NCBI GenBank assembly: GCA_030451965.1 | Contig: JAKDNE010000226.1 | Location: forward strand, 1-5,502 | Direction: 5' to 3' | DNA length: 5,502 nucleotides | Source: Brachybacterium sp. | GTDB lineage: Bacteria; Actinomycetota; Actinomycetes; Actinomycetales; Dermabacteraceae | Shown: positions 5,486 through 5,502 of the stretch, piece after piece | Layout: each line of letters opens with the position of its first letter | How positions within the stretch are numbered: position 1 is the stretch's first letter | The notes under the pieces: model-generated | What the model saw: only the letters and a program-made list of their open reading frames with translations | The model's database searches: none | What the model was told of the DNA's origin: nothing | Position numbers and translations under genes: made by a program

Positions 5486-5502
5486 GTGACCTCACTGATC
5501 CC
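5486..5502 (+). CDS. Start of a further operon gene, probably the second permease (MalG/UgpE type), cut by right edge
   Basis: Only GTG and four more codons are visible (M-T-S-L-I, then an incomplete proline codon). The start is 17 bases after the permease stop and has a well-placed AAGGA. CUT1 importers usually encode their second permease directly after the first, which is the whole basis for the product guess; the residues themselves say nothing. Confidence 0.5.

Noticed and set aside
4476..5495. Long minus-strand open frame opposite the permease
   Set aside because: Its predicted product is highly charged (Asp, Arg, Glu, His) without any known pattern, the typical antisense shadow of a hydrophobic membrane protein in GC-rich DNA.

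Overview
The window is GC-rich and the genes carry strongly G/C-biased third codon positions. Start codons are often GTG, and the solute-binding protein has a twin-arginine-plus-lipobox leader. Together these suggest a high-GC Gram-positive actinobacterium. A Brachybacterium-like member of the Micrococcales is my guess from general resemblance, not something the sequence proves. I see no rRNA, tRNA, CRISPR array, insertion sequence or phage gene.

Layout, left to right. (1) 1-588, minus strand: the N-terminal 196 codons of a type I (formylglycine) sulfatase that runs off the left edge, with no visible signal peptide. (2) 589-808: an intergenic control region between divergent genes. (3) 809-1798, plus strand: a D-2-hydroxyacid dehydrogenase family protein. 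(4) 1810-2970, minus strand and convergent with the dehydrogenase: a GntR-type winged helix fused to a LacI/periplasmic-binding-type sugar-sensing domain (AraR-like architecture). (5) 2971-3211: a 241-base divergent control region with a perfect 9-bp inverted repeat, a related third site and a separate 10-bp palindrome. (6) 3212-4528, plus strand: a lipoprotein sugar-binding protein of an ABC importer. (7) 4530-5468, plus strand: the first inner-membrane permease of that importer (MalF/UgpA type), one base downstream. (8) 5486-5502: the first codons of a further gene, very probably the second permease.

Taken together this looks like a carbohydrate uptake and catabolism locus under a local sugar-responsive repressor. 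The importer would bring in an oligosaccharide or sugar derivative. The apparently cytoplasmic sulfatase suggests that the substrate may be sulfated, and the dehydrogenase would act on a downstream acid or keto-acid. No ATPase subunit or glycoside hydrolase is visible here. They may lie outside the window, and many actinobacteria use a shared ATPase. The gene families themselves are ordinary. The most informative new element is the set of repeated TTSCTCRAG sites around the regulator and transporter starts, a concrete candidate operator for the regulator.
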